Shown piece after piece: positions 33,001 to 45,310 of a stretch of 64,000 bases of DNA. The notes under the pieces are model-generated. The model was not told the origin of the DNA, searched no databases, and saw only the letters and a list, made by a program, of their open reading frames with translations. The stretch lies in contig NC_092520.1 of NCBI RefSeq assembly GCF_037038585.1, positions 64,045,501 to 64,109,500 on the forward strand. The letters run 5' to 3'. The translations under genes were made by a program, and so were the position numbers. The DNA comes from Patagioenas fasciata. Taxonomy: Eukaryota > Chordata > Aves > Columbiformes > Columbidae. Positions within the stretch are counted from its first letter, which is position 1. Each line of letters starts with the position of its first letter.

Positions 33001-36000
33001 TAATATTGTGCTTTTCTCACATTTACATTAACACTCCCCAGATTCTGATTTTCTTTGGTTATATTCACTGAGAACAGTGAAGATCACCCACCATTAGACA
33101 TGAAGTTTGTACAAAAGGGACAGCAAACCACTTTACAAATCCAAGACCATACTAAAGTTGATGGTCTCTGTTTTTTTCTGTGATGGATCCAAATTAGAAA
33201 TGATGCCTGTTTAAGGTCCAGATTTCTGAAGGACCTGAGATGCAGCTCAGGTTTGGATGTTTGCAGATGGTGGGGGAGGAGGAGGAAGAACTTCTGGCTT
33301 TGTGCATCCCTTCTTACCTGTCAGAAGCTGTTTCCTTGCCCTTGTGCTCTACTCTGACAGTCTGTGGGCAGCTTGGTGTGCATTGGACCTGTAGCTCTGA
33401 AAAGGGAGAGAGAGTTTGGCTGAGAATTTGAAGCTGTTCCTGAACCTACATGCAGAGTGGTGTATTGAAAGTTGCTTGGGAGAGCTCATTCACCCTCTTC
33501 TCATGTGTGTATGTTTACCTTTTCATTCTTTTTGTTAGAAGTCTTAAAATATGATGCATGGTTCTGAGTTAACTAACAAAAGAGAAACTTTTCTTGTGTG
33601 GCTCCCCAAAAAGGAGGAAGGAAGACAGCTGAGGGACTTCATTTAAACTTGTGTGTGTTCCTCAAAAGAGAAGCAACTATCTATAAGATGAAAATTTGAA
33701 TAAATAAGAAAGCATTTCTCTTTTGAAACACATTTGATTCTTTTTTCCCTGGCTTTGAAGAGGCCTCAGTGTAGCTCTTGCTAAATAGTTTCGCAGTTTC
33801 TTTGAAATTAGTGTTTCCTACATGAGTCTGTTGATGATTTCTAATGGTTTGTGAAAGGCTTTTAAATAAAAAATGAGAACATTTATCTTGGCGGACTACT
33901 TAGAGCTCAAGTTAAATGTTGATCACAGTAAAGCTCCAAATGAGACAAAATTTAGTTTGTAAATTGATCTTACTTTAAAACACATAAGGGTATTTTACAT
34001 GCCCTAGAGAGGGATAAGAATGTCTGGGGCTTTGTTGCTGGTGGTTTTTCTCTCTCTCTTTGTGAACAAAATGTGAAAGGACTGGGGGAGGGGCAAGAGC
34101 AGAAATACAATTTTCTCCATAGGTAGAACTTGAGTACCTTAATAGGCTTTACTAAAATCCTAAAATGCTTTATTTTTATTACAGGGCTCATTCTTTGTGG
34201 CACTATGTATACAAAAGTGGGACTTTTCCTCATACAAACTGAGGTTCATCCACAATTGCTTTGGGCTCTCTCAAGTCGATGTGAGGGACCGATGAGCCTC
34301 AGGAAATGTGTGTTTCTTACTGCACTGAATGATGAAGGCACAGGGGTCAAGAAGGTTCTTAATCTAGACATCTTGGTTTAATGTCTGAATTTAGGTGGGA
34401 GGGACCTGAGCTGTAATGTATGTTTATCTTAGGTGTTCTGCACTTTCCTGGTATACTGTACAATGTAAAGAATAACTGCCCAATATTGCAAAGCAGAAAA
34501 ATCAGAAAGCAAGCTGCAGCCCAGAAATATGTGCTTAAAATAAGATTCCTATTAGAACAACATTGGCGGGCTTAAATACCATTCGGTGTATTTTAATCCA
34601 TTCTAAAAGAAACATTAATTAGTACTGTGCAGACACTGGTGTCCACTTCGATCCAATTCTCCTGCAGAGACCTGTGAGGTACATGGATGAGCTCTTACTT
34701 CATCAGCTGGACTCCACCATCGCTACTGAGATGGTTGTGCTAAGTTCAGTGATTTTTTCAAAGTTTAAGCCTGCCTGTTCAGGCTGGATAACGTATTAAA
34801 TAGTTTCTCTTTAAGAGCATTGGAATAAAGCATCATCATATATATGGAAAATAAGGGTGTGAAATCTTAGTAAGCACTAAATTAGGACCAGTTTTGCCCA
34901 TGCAAATACTTTTTTTTTTCCCCCTGCTGACTTAAATGAAGCACTGATGAAAGTATGCTAAAACACTGCCGTGATTAAATGCTGAGGTAATTCACAGGAT
35001 AATCTGTAAGTATTGGATAAATGGTCTTAAAAGTGAGATACATTTTAGTGTTTGTGTTACACCTGACTAGAAATAATGCCCTGCCTAAATAACCAGGGAA
35101 ATAGATGAAGGAATTGCAGTGTGTGGCAGCAACAGAGATCCAGTAATAGCGTATTGACACAGAGCAACGTGGACCCAAGAGTCAGGTTTAACTGCTGTGC
35201 TGAAATGGTTGCGGAGTATGGATTTAAGTTTCTGAGATAACTGGATGCCTTACGTAATCTGGTTACATTTGAAGATAATTATTAACTACTACCTTTGTAA
35301 TGCTGTTATTGAATTAAAGGGGGAGTTTGAGTGAGAAATGGAAGTAAATTCAGTGAAGTGTGTGTGCAAACTGATTGAAGTAGAAGGACTCCTGCTTTCA
35401 AAAGCTGCTCTTCTGTCTGAATTTCATAAGCAATAGTTCAGAAAGCATTTGCTTAATTAAGAAGTGGTGTGGAGGGCTATGTAATGTTACATATTACTTC
35501 TTAATATTGCATATTAATGCATTATTTGCCCCATATGTAATGACAGTTTCAACGCTAAGATCTCATCCGTTTAGCATGCTGTCAGACCTTGCAGATGAAG
35601 CACACAGTGTACTTAATTGAGATCAGAATAGCTGGTAACTATTTATAGTAAATGGGGGCATGGTGACCCCTACCCAACGTTCCCTCTGGAAGTGACTGGC
35701 ATCACGGAGGTGCAGAATGGAGCTTTTACATGGGGACTGTGAATTCATAGTGACCTGCTGTGCATACCGTGTTCCCAGAGACTTTCTCTCCTTCCCAGCC
35801 TAGAGCACATGACAACGCTGTAACGTATCTGTCTGTTTTCATACAGCGATGAGGATGTACCGTGTTTATCAGATGTTCTCTGACAAATCACACATGTTCC
35901 TGTATGCTTTGCTATATCCCCATTAGAGTTCTATGTTGATAAATTTAATAAATGGTGTCGGGGAGCAACAAAAGCGAGGCTGATGCGTAAGAGGGGCCAA

Positions 36001-36195
36001 GGCAGGAGCCGGGGTGGCCCTGGCACAGACTCGCCAGCCAGGGCACTGTGCAGTGGGGCTGAACACCAGAACTGGGCGCTGGTAACCAGCTCTACCAGCC
36101 AACCCCGACCCAGCAGCAATGAACCTGATCCCTCCAGGGAGTCTAATCAGGAGGGAAAGGATCCAGAGCCAGGACTCCAAGCAGGGCTGTGAAAT

Positions 36196-36745
36196 AGGCC
36201 TGTCATAGAAGGTCATGAGCTGGAAGGGACCCACAAGGATCATGGAGTCCAACTCCTGTGCCTGCACAGGACAACCCCACAGTTCACACCATGTGTCTGA
36301 GGGTGGTGTCCAGTCCCTTCTTAAACACTGTCAGGCTTGGGGCCATGACACCTCCCTGGGGAGCCTGTTCCAGTGCTCCATCACCCTCTGGGTGAAGAAC
36401 CTTTTCCTAATGTCCAACCAAAGCCACCTCTGGCACATCTTCCTGACCTTCCGTCCGGTTCTGTCATTGGTCACTAGAGAGGAGAGTTTGGCGTCTGCCC
36501 CTCCTCCTCTTCTTGTGAGGAAGCTGTAGACTGTGATCAGCCTTAGTCTTAGTCTCCTCCAGGCTGAACAAACCATGTGACTTTAGCTCCTAATACGGCT
36601 TCCCCTCCAAACCCTTCACCAACTTCATAGCCCTCTTCTGGACACTCTCTAGTAGCTTAATATCTTTTATTATACTGTGGTGCCCAGAACTGCACACAGT
36701 GCTCCAGGCCTGTCCCAGGGACAGGGCTGCAGACAGGCACGACAA
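36196..36745 (-). mobile_element. CR1 LINE fragment
   Basis: In plus orientation it opens with gaaggtcatgagctggaagg and gacccacaaggatcatggag, then ctgttccagtgctccatcac and agaactgcacacagtgctcc, all antisense CR1 landmarks. On the minus strand VMEHWNRLPREV corresponds to the ORF2 end and a diverged stretch around 36700 to its upstream part. The wording differs from the copy at 26102, so it belongs to another CR1 subfamily. Confidence 0.93.
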
Positions 36746-39649
36746 CCGCATGGCTTTGGCAGGGACTAAATACCTTGGACTGAACTTGGGGGCAGCTCTT
36801 GGGCCCATGGGTAGAGGTCCTGGCTGAGGCTGGTCAGGGCTAGTGAAGTTCTACCCATGCCTTCAGGCCCTGAAAAATGGATCCAAATTCTGCCTATGCT
36901 TTTCCTTGGGTATTTTACCAACTTTGATGTCTGCAATCTGGTAAAAACAAAGACAGACCCACCAAAGAATAAGACCCTGCTACTTCTTCCCCCTTCCCCT
37001 GCCCCCAGCAAACAAAAAACCACAAACAAACAACAACAACAAAAACCAGAATTGTTTTTTAGCCTGCTAAATATTGAGACTCAGGAGCAGTTGCTCAGAA
37101 TTGCAAATGTCAAATGGAAGTTTCATTTTTTTTTTGTTGTCTTGGTACATCAGTCTAATTTTATGCTACTTGAGGGTATTAGTTTATGTTTGGATGCCTT
37201 GAAATAATAAGGGAAACTACTTGTGTCTGCAATATTAGTGCAATTATCCAAATGGACATATTTCCATCAGGGATGCTGTGACTATTTGGAACATTTTACA
37301 TTAGCTTTTAAGACAAAAGAGTACGGGTTTTCTTTTCCCCTCCTTTTTTAGATGTTTTTCTTTTTATAGTCAGCCTTGGTAAAGCCAATTTTGTGGATGT
37401 CTCTGAGCTGCCTCACTTTGTGAAAGTGTGAAAAACACGTGTAGTGGTTTTCTTAGCCCTCCCATATTTTTTCCCCCAACTTCTTTGCCCTCTGAATCCC
37501 TACGCTGTTGGCTTAAAAACTAAGTTCACATTACTGCTCTTAAAATCAAAATAAAAGAGATGAGTGGGTCAGAAAACTAATTAATTAAAGTAGAATTAAG
37601 GCTATAAATGCGTGTCTTGAACTGCATGTTTGTCTGTAATTATTTCTGTTGATCTTCAGGAGTTTCCATTCCTTAAAAAAGGCAATAAATTAAAATTTTA
37701 TTGCTAGAGTAGTTTGCTGACTACTGGAGCATAGATCCACCTGCTTTTTAGTTCACCTTGCACAGAAGCCAGGGAAACATGACTGAAATTTTCTGGGATT
37801 TTTGTCTCCTTTTGCCCCAGTTCTCGGGGTAAAAAGAAGTTCTAGACAGGAAGACTTTAAACTTTAGCAAATGGTTTTGAGAATAAAAACCTATTTATTT
37901 AATGTCTCAAGTGTAATGGTAGTAGAAGGAAATCCCCCAGCTTCCACAGAACTGAAAATCTATTGAAGTGCTATGAAATGCTTCTTTTAATGCTTCTTTT
38001 ATCAAGGCCTCTGCACACATGCCACTTGCGTACCTGTGTGAGCACCCTTGTGCCCATCATTGCGCAGTGTGTCAGATGGTTGCAGAGGCTGATGCAGCTT
38101 CAAAGTACATACTATGTACTACATACATTATTTACAAGCAGGATGTGCTTTAGTACAGCTCTGCCTGCCACTAACCTGTGTGACAAGGAGGACATGTGCC
38201 CTGAACCCCTTGGATATGGCAACTCCAGAAAGAGTTGAGTGATTTGCTTTTAACTCCATTACCCATCCTCATGACGAATGTTACAAAGCCTGAAAAACTT
38301 GGGAACAGGCAAAGGGAGAATTGAGGAAACTGGCAGTGTCTTGACTAAAATAAAACAAAATTACTATCTTTAAACTGGTAAGAAGATACACCTTGCAGTA
38401 ATATTTGAAGAAGAATGTTTTATCTGGAAATCTTCTCTTTTGTTGAAGAAGTAACGTAATTAGTGACAGAGCAAGTATTTAATATTTCGTAGGTGACTCC
38501 TGGGAGATCTAGTACTAAATGGTGTGAGCTGTGGTTGGTTGGTTGTTTTCCTGTTTGCTTTTAAATTGATAACACTTTTATATCAAACAAGTTTTTTTTT
38601 TTTTTTTAAATGGCATTTACTTTCTTTGGGTCTATAAAACTGTCACCTTGATATATGTGGAGATTTTCTATGTTACATATAATTGTTAATGTCCATGGTC
38701 TGAAGTGATGCTTTTACTCAAGCTAATCAGCAGCTAGAAACAGAGATACGCTAGAAGCACTTGAACGTGATGCTTGCAGGATAAATAGAGGTCATGCATC
38801 TCTTCCTTATCAAAAAAGCATTAAATTGCCTGGAGAGATGTACATCTCCACTACTTGGCCTTGGCATTTTCCCGACAGACTTGGAAAAGCTTGTTCAGGT
38901 TGCTTGTGCTTGGAGGCTTGGGCCATTTTTTTGTCACCCGCATGCCCTCTGGAGGCAACTGAGAACAAACTGGGTGTTGAATGTGATGTAATTTCCTGAA
39001 GAGATGACACCTTGCTAGCACTTAGCAGAATTCCCAAATACTATTTAGTAACTGTATTTGGAAAGCTCAAGCTGCTTCCCTATGGAGAAGAAATCTTTTA
39101 CAGTTAATGGTGATTTAGCTGTAATTTCCAGAAGGGGGTGATTTTTGTTTGTGTAAAAAGCAAACAAACAAAACCAACACTGTAGTTCTCTGGCATTTTT
39201 ATATATAAATAGAGAAACCTGCAGGTGTTTAAGAACACTCTTGCTCTCTTACCTGTATACATAAATAAGCCTGTTGATTAGCCCTGTCTAGGCTAAGGGA
39301 AAGGTTGCCCCTTTCTTCTGCTCAGGAAGAGGGCAGCCCTAAAGATAACAAAGCATCTCTTCTTCCTGCCACATTTCCAGTGTCAAGGTTTCCTTCAGTG
39401 AATCTGTTTATGAAATCTAAAATAGTAACTTTTGCCCCTCGTATCATGGGAATCACAATATTTTATTCTTTATTATTTAATTTTTACATTATTTCACTTT
39501 TTGAAAATGCATGTTCAGGGATGTTTTAGAGGATATTTTTAAGCTGAATATTGACTTGTTCAGCTGAAAATAGTGATACTGATATTTTTTGCCTTTATAC
39601 AGTTGTTACTAGGATCACATGTATCTTGATATTTGTATATTGGTATTTT

Positions 39650-39780
39650 TTGTTTGTTTGTGTGTTTGGTTGTTGTGGTTTTTTTTTTGTTTTGTTTTGT
39701 TGTTGGAGGTTTTTTGCTTCTTTTGTGTGAGGGTTTTGGGGTTTTTCTTTGTTTTGTGGGATTTTTTTTTGTGTGTGTGA
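39650..39780. repeat. T/G-rich low-complexity (TTTG)n
   Basis: Runs of tttg, ttgtgg and long T tracts 270 bases upstream of the MCF2L2 coding exon. Confidence 0.85.
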
Positions 39781-40050
39781 TTAGCTCCCTGCCCTACAAC
39801 ATAAGCATTTTGAGAAACTACATGGGACTCTAGAAGTTTTGATTTTTGGGTACAACACCACGGATGGTTTTTATGACCTGCACATGATACCATAAATGGC
39901 TATTATAAGCTGTGTTTTTTCTTTAAATAAAATAAAAAATATGATAATCTGTATGTAACTGTCAACATTATTTAACATTGAGCCTTTTCTTTCAAGTAGC
40001 TAGGTTTTATTCTTCTTGCAGGAAATTTTCTTCTTTTTTTTTAATTTCAG

Positions 40051-40249
40051 GAATCAACCTACAGCATTTTCATGTCTGACTACTGGTACTGGAGGTTGAT
40101 CCCCTGCAAAGAAACTGGAAGCTGCAACTGTTTTGCAACAACCAACCAGTCTAATGAAGAAAAAGAAGAAGATACAAACCATCGGGTTGTGGTGTCAGAT
40201 ATCATGCAGCTTGTGCGAGATAAGCAGGAGGCGCCAGAAACCACAGCAG
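40051..40249 (+). CDS. MCF2L2: MCF2L2 first coding exon (N-terminus of a Dbl-family Rho GEF)
   Basis: A 199-base exon between a good acceptor (ttttttaatttcag) and donor (ccacagcag|gtgaga). The likely start is the ATG at 40072; the frame is also open back to the exon edge in phase 0. It encodes MSDYWYWRLIPCKETGSCNC, then FATTNQSNEEKEEDTNHRVV and VSDIMQLVRDKQEAPETTA, ending in phase 1. I recognise this from human MCF2L, recalled as starting MFDCWRFILCKRPGS and having NEAKKEETDH, DVSDVIRLV and a PEAT stretch at the same spacing. The family (MCF2, MCF2L, MCF2L2) has Sec14-like, spectrin, DH and PH domains and activates Rho GTPases; those domains lie beyond the window. MCF2L2 rather than MCF2L is inferred from linkage to ATP11B. 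The residual G at the exon end would suit a GAT codon opening a DEIM-type next exon. Confidence 0.82.
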
Positions 40250-41207
40250 GTGAGAAAAATACAGTATATTTTGGAAGTTGCCAAACTGTGTTAAGAAGAT
40301 GACTGATGGCTTTAAGAATTTTAGCAATAGTGTCTCATCATTAGCAATAAGAGTAGGGCAGGGAGCCTAAATAAAGAATAGCTGAGTATTCACTTGGAGG
40401 AGGGTGATGTCACCACAAAAACAAATGTTTAACAGCAGCCAGTGAAGACCTTTACTCAGGAGGACTGATGCGCGTTCTAAGAAATTAAAATAATTCCATA
40501 AGTTAATTGATTTGCAAAAAATAGTCATCCCGGAGAAACCTGACCTACCTTCCTGCAGTGTTAGAATCGTACTCTAGAGAAACTGCTGAGAATCAAGTAC
40601 AAAATACATCTGCACGTTATCACATCGCCTTTGTTACAGAAAACTATGAGTACTAGTTTGTAGTTCCAGGGATTAAGAATACTTTTTTTTTTTTCCTGGT
40701 ACCATCTGATATTTACCCATGCAGGAGGCTGTTACATTCATATATGAATTATGTGACCTTTACCTCAGTACTAGTGCAGATGGAGTCTAATTCAATAATT
40801 TGATTAGCAGTTGCATCTGAGAGCAACTGGTCTTTATTAACACAACTTAATTTCGTTTTGTTAAAAACATTTTTGAAAAGCCTTCTAGGTAGTTAAAAAA
40901 ATATCTACACATATTCATGCAAACCTGTCTAAGCTGGAAAGATGATCCAAAACCAGAAAGGTGAAATTCACTAAAATGCTGGTTTGCATTTAGTGTACAA
41001 TTACAAGGCAGGATACGACTCCTTTGTAATAAAAGCAAAAAAGATTCTTTCAGCCTGGATGAGCTAATGATGTTGGTGCTACTACAGAATGATTCATATT
41101 CTGCTGTGGCTTACCAGGAAGTAGTTATTAGAGTAACCATTCGATTTGTGTGCTAATGAGGTCTCAGCTAGAATATGAGATTTCTTTTGAGGACAACAAG
41201 GAAAAAT

Positions 41208-41240
41208 TAAAACAAACAAACAAAAACAATAACAAAAGCC
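41208..41240. repeat. (AAAC)n simple repeat
   Basis: aacaaacaaacaaaaacaat units; short. Confidence 0.7.
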
Positions 41241-44200
41241 ACACCAAAACTGCCGGAATTCCAGAGGAGGATGTCAGGATTCATCAGAGGTTTACAAAAT
41301 GCAACTTTTGTGGAAATAAGGAGGGTGTATCTAGACTACAAGAGAAAACTTAAGGGAGAGCACACATATCCTTACTTTTTAGTGGAGATCTTTGTAAGTT
41401 ACGGAAGAATGTAGACATCTGCTTGTTTTAATTTTCTTGTTGTTTATATCTAATTGAAAAAGAACAAGAAAACGTGAACTCAATTTCTGCAGAGATTTAG
41501 ACCTAATTGTGGGGATTGTTAAACAGACCGCTTAAACAGCTTGTGTGCTCTCTAGTCTGTTCTTAATGAAATCTCCAGTGAAACAAAGCACTGCTGGAAG
41601 TCAGCTAGGTGGGCTTGATTCCTTCTTAGTGCTTTGAGCTAGGCTAAGAGATATCAGGAAGGTTTTGGTATTTTTGTAGTATGGTGCTTCTGTGAAAGAA
41701 GAAGAAACAAACAAGTCCTGAAAAGGTTTGGAGTATAAAGTCAGAGGAAGGGTTGTTCTGTCTTTTGTCATCTGGAGGATTTAAAATGGTAAATTGCTAC
41801 TCTTCCTTTCCAGAAATTCAGGGAAGAGCTGTCTTAGGTTCAGACTAAGGTACATGTGTATCAACAGTGAATCAATGGTTGACTGGTAGATCTATAGAGG
41901 AAGCTTAATAAGCTACACAGATCAGAACACATACAGTGAAGGGAAAACAGGAAGTGAGTGTATATACATTCTTCATAGGCATGACACTACCTATAATAAC
42001 CTGCACATATGTGGCTATGCTATTATCACCTTTTAGCTGTGGCTGCTGTCGTGTCACTGAAGTCCATGTGAAAAGAATACAAGGTTTAGTGAAAAAAGTT
42101 CTGGCCTATGTTTTCCAGCCTGAGATGTAGTGGATTTTTCATTGGGGATTACATCTGTGCCTGCCTTGAAATCTGAATTACAAGCTGTTAATAAAAACTG
42201 GAAAGCACCTGATAATACTCTTAGTGCTTGGAAGAAGTGAGATACAGTTTTCAAAAAAATATATGTTTGTTTTCTTTTGACTTGAACAAGACAACTATGT
42301 GTAGAGTGGGGAAAGAGCTTTCCTAGAGCTAGGCATGAGAAGCTTAGCTGCAGATCATTTTCTGGCAAAGTTATCTAACTTTAAAACTGAAAGCAGTGTG
42401 AAAACTTTTTCTGTGTCATAACTGTTCTGACATAGAAAGGTAGTATTGAGGATTGAATGAATCATTGTGCTTGTGGCCATTTCATTGGGTTTTGATTTTT
42501 CACAAATTATTGCTCTTACTTGATACAATTTGGATGTTAATATTTTCTGACTCCTTCAAGGGACTGATAAAAAGAATCTTCTCAGAAAAGAACTACAGTA
42601 GTGTAACATGGTGAATATTTAAAATGGGCAATTTATATGTTGGGTATATTGTGGGATGAACAGTCATTTTGCTCTAGTTCTAATACTTATTCGAGTACTT
42701 ATTTCAGGAAAAGCAGCAAGTATTTTTCAGTTGGTAAAGAAAGCCATAGTGCCTTGTACTGTGAACTTAGTCTTCTGATGGGAAAAGGCAGAAAGATAAA
42801 TGCTACTATGGAAAATAATGTCAGCAATGTTTTTGTAGTCTTTTCCCTTCTGAAATTTTTGCTGCTGTAAGCAAATGTGGGGGTTCTTAGTCTCTCATGC
42901 AGACTAATAATACTGTAGGATGGAGAGCATCTTGCTGCTCTTCTTAGTTGAACCATATGTTGCTTTTGCTGAAGTTTTCTGTTCCCTCCCCCTCCCCAGG
43001 AACTCATCTGCTATGGCATTGGTACTATATTAATAGCAATATTTTTACTTCAGTAATTTCCTAGAAGTTATAATTAAGATCAGGTCATCATTGTGTCTGT
43101 GAGTTTACATGTTTTTGCTTGAGAATATGTGCCACCGTGGAAGGCTTGAAAGCCTAGTTTGAAAGCTACAGATAAAGCAGCATGCAAAATTCTGCTTGGG
43201 GCAGAGCACAACTGAGATGGAAGCATGATAATGTCTGACCAACTTGTGTGTGCTATTGCCTCATTTCAAATTATGTATGTAATACGTTCTTCCCCCTCTT
43301 GTCTTCAGAAGAAGCCAGAAAATGGAAAGCATAGAAGACGGGCATGAGATCTTTAAAAATTAAAATTAAAAAAAAAAAAAAATCCAGTATTTCTGTGTTT
43401 TCTTAGTGCATGTTTTATTGTTCTACCTGGTTGGGGTTGGTTTTTCCTCCGTTCGTATTCCAAACAGATCTGAAATGATCTTTTCACAGAGAGTTTTCTA
43501 CCCTCCTGCCATGATGCTAAAGCAGTAGGGACGCAGAGAAAACCTCTTGTGGTATGAAGATTTGGTGGTGTGACATCTTGGGAACTGTGATTGCTTGTGT
43601 TGTAGCAAACAGCCACGAGGGTGCTACAGTCAAAACTTCTATAAAAAAGTAAGGGAACTGTGGTGACACTGCCCAGGTTTGGAGGAATCAAGGATACAGG
43701 TGACTACTGACTGCTAAGTCTGAAGTTTACATGCTCCAAACTTACCTAAGAAGACTTCATGGGTGGAAAAATTCTTTTTTAAACATTGTTAATTATAAAA
43801 TGGGTGTCTCTTTAACATTTTACATGATTGTTAGGATTTTTACATGACAAATTACTACGCAGCTGAAAAGACAGCTGAGTGACTGTGATGTGCCAGTTCT
43901 AACACTTGTAACAGTGCTGCAAACAGATCATCAGCTGTTACACTCACAGGCGCTTTAAATGGTCCCATTACTTCACAAGCTCTTGGAAAGAAAAGTGCTT
44001 GGTATCATCTGAAAGTGTAAAATCGCAGTGTTTTCTATACATAAACACCTTTTAGGCACTACTCAATGGCATTATGAAGCTGACTGCTTTGACTGAATTA
44101 TATACCTGCTACAACATCACTGTATGGAACAGTCTGGTCAGGTTATGTTATCAAGATGACTGATAGCTCATCATCTTCATCAGAGGGGAGAAAAAAGCCA

Positions 44201-44243
44201 ACAACATGCTGCCTCTTAAACACTTACGCATCTGAGTAACTCT

Positions 44244-44271
44244 AGTTATACTCTGAACCCAGAGTATAACT
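44244..44271. repeat. Perfect inverted repeat, 12-bp arms, 4-base loop
   Basis: The arm agttatactctg (44244-44255) is followed by aacc and its exact reverse complement cagagtataact (44260-44271). A third partial copy (agttatactcg) follows at 44274-44284. No known element is recognised. Confidence 0.9.
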
Positions 44272-45076
44272 TCAGTTATACTCGTTACCCATTTGTTTCC
44301 ACTAGACACAACTCTATGAATACAAAATTTCAGTAGTAACGTATGAGGGAAACATTGTAGGTGTTCATTGTTATAATAATTATACTGTTGTAAATTAAGT
44401 GACTTTTCAGAAAAATGGTAGCTAATGCTTTTTGGATCAAGTCCATTCAATTCCTTGATGTCTACAAATACAGCCTTTTAAAGATCTTAACTAAAAATTA
44501 AGCAACTAGAAATTATCTCTTAGAAGCTGCTTTAATTGGTAATTCCAAGAGTGCCAGGATTAAACCAGGGCATTTTGGGGGGAGGAGCCCTCCATTTATG
44601 CAATATATTTGGAAAGTTCCTTGATTCTTTGAGCTATCTTATATTCTCCAAGCGCTTTATCATGTTCAGTATCTCACTGGAGCTTTCATTTTAATCTGCA
44701 AAGCTGTGAACATTACACCATACCTCAAGTAAAAACTCGATGAAGAGCTTCTTTCAAAGGATTACTGATAAACTAGATTAATACCCTTACCAGGTATATG
44801 TAGAAAATGAGGCTATGAATGTCATACTAAGTATTGTTGATGAGGTTGTTTGCATACTCAAAAAAAAAGATAGTCAAGACCAAAAGGCGTTTGGACATTT
44901 GTGCAGCTGCAACAAGACCTTTTTTCATGGGAGTGATGACAGCGTGCCGTCATCTGATTAACATTGGTACGTCTTCTGTGGAATGAAGATGGCATTCTAG
45001 AACTCTCAGCCTGTCCATAGAGATGCTAAAAAGCTCATGACCTTTTCTGCTTTTAAAAAGAAGCCAACTAGGGCAG

Positions 45077-45310
45077 GAGTCCCTAAGCTATAATACACAA
45101 GTGGCTTAGTAACGCACGGTCCAGCACAGAGCTGGGAGCTACTGCTGTCCCTGGTGGCATCTGTCATAATGCTCAAGGAGAGGGGACTAGGGATTTGTTT
45201 TCTTTTTTATGAACGTAGAACTGGGATCGCCGTAACTGTTGGCAGAGAAAAGTGTGTGCTGCTTTTTGTCTGCCTGGTGGCAGTGGGTTGTCCCTAAAGG
45301 ACTGGCTGGA
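45077..45310. other. Possible old transposon relic
   Basis: A less AT-rich stretch sharing short phrases with 7095-7350: ggtggcat early in each, then aggggact with ggga soon after, in the same order. The match is weak and by eye. Confidence 0.2.

Larger units (their letters stand above)
30131..40050 (+). other. First intron of MCF2L2 (predicted)
   Basis: Contains a CR1 insertion (36196-36745) with an unusual GC-rich block just before it (35950-36195), and low-complexity T/G sequence at 39650-39780. It contains no recognised exon. Stretches such as 35250-35650 have the repeat-free, AT-rich look of conserved non-coding DNA, but this cannot be tested here. Confidence 0.5.
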
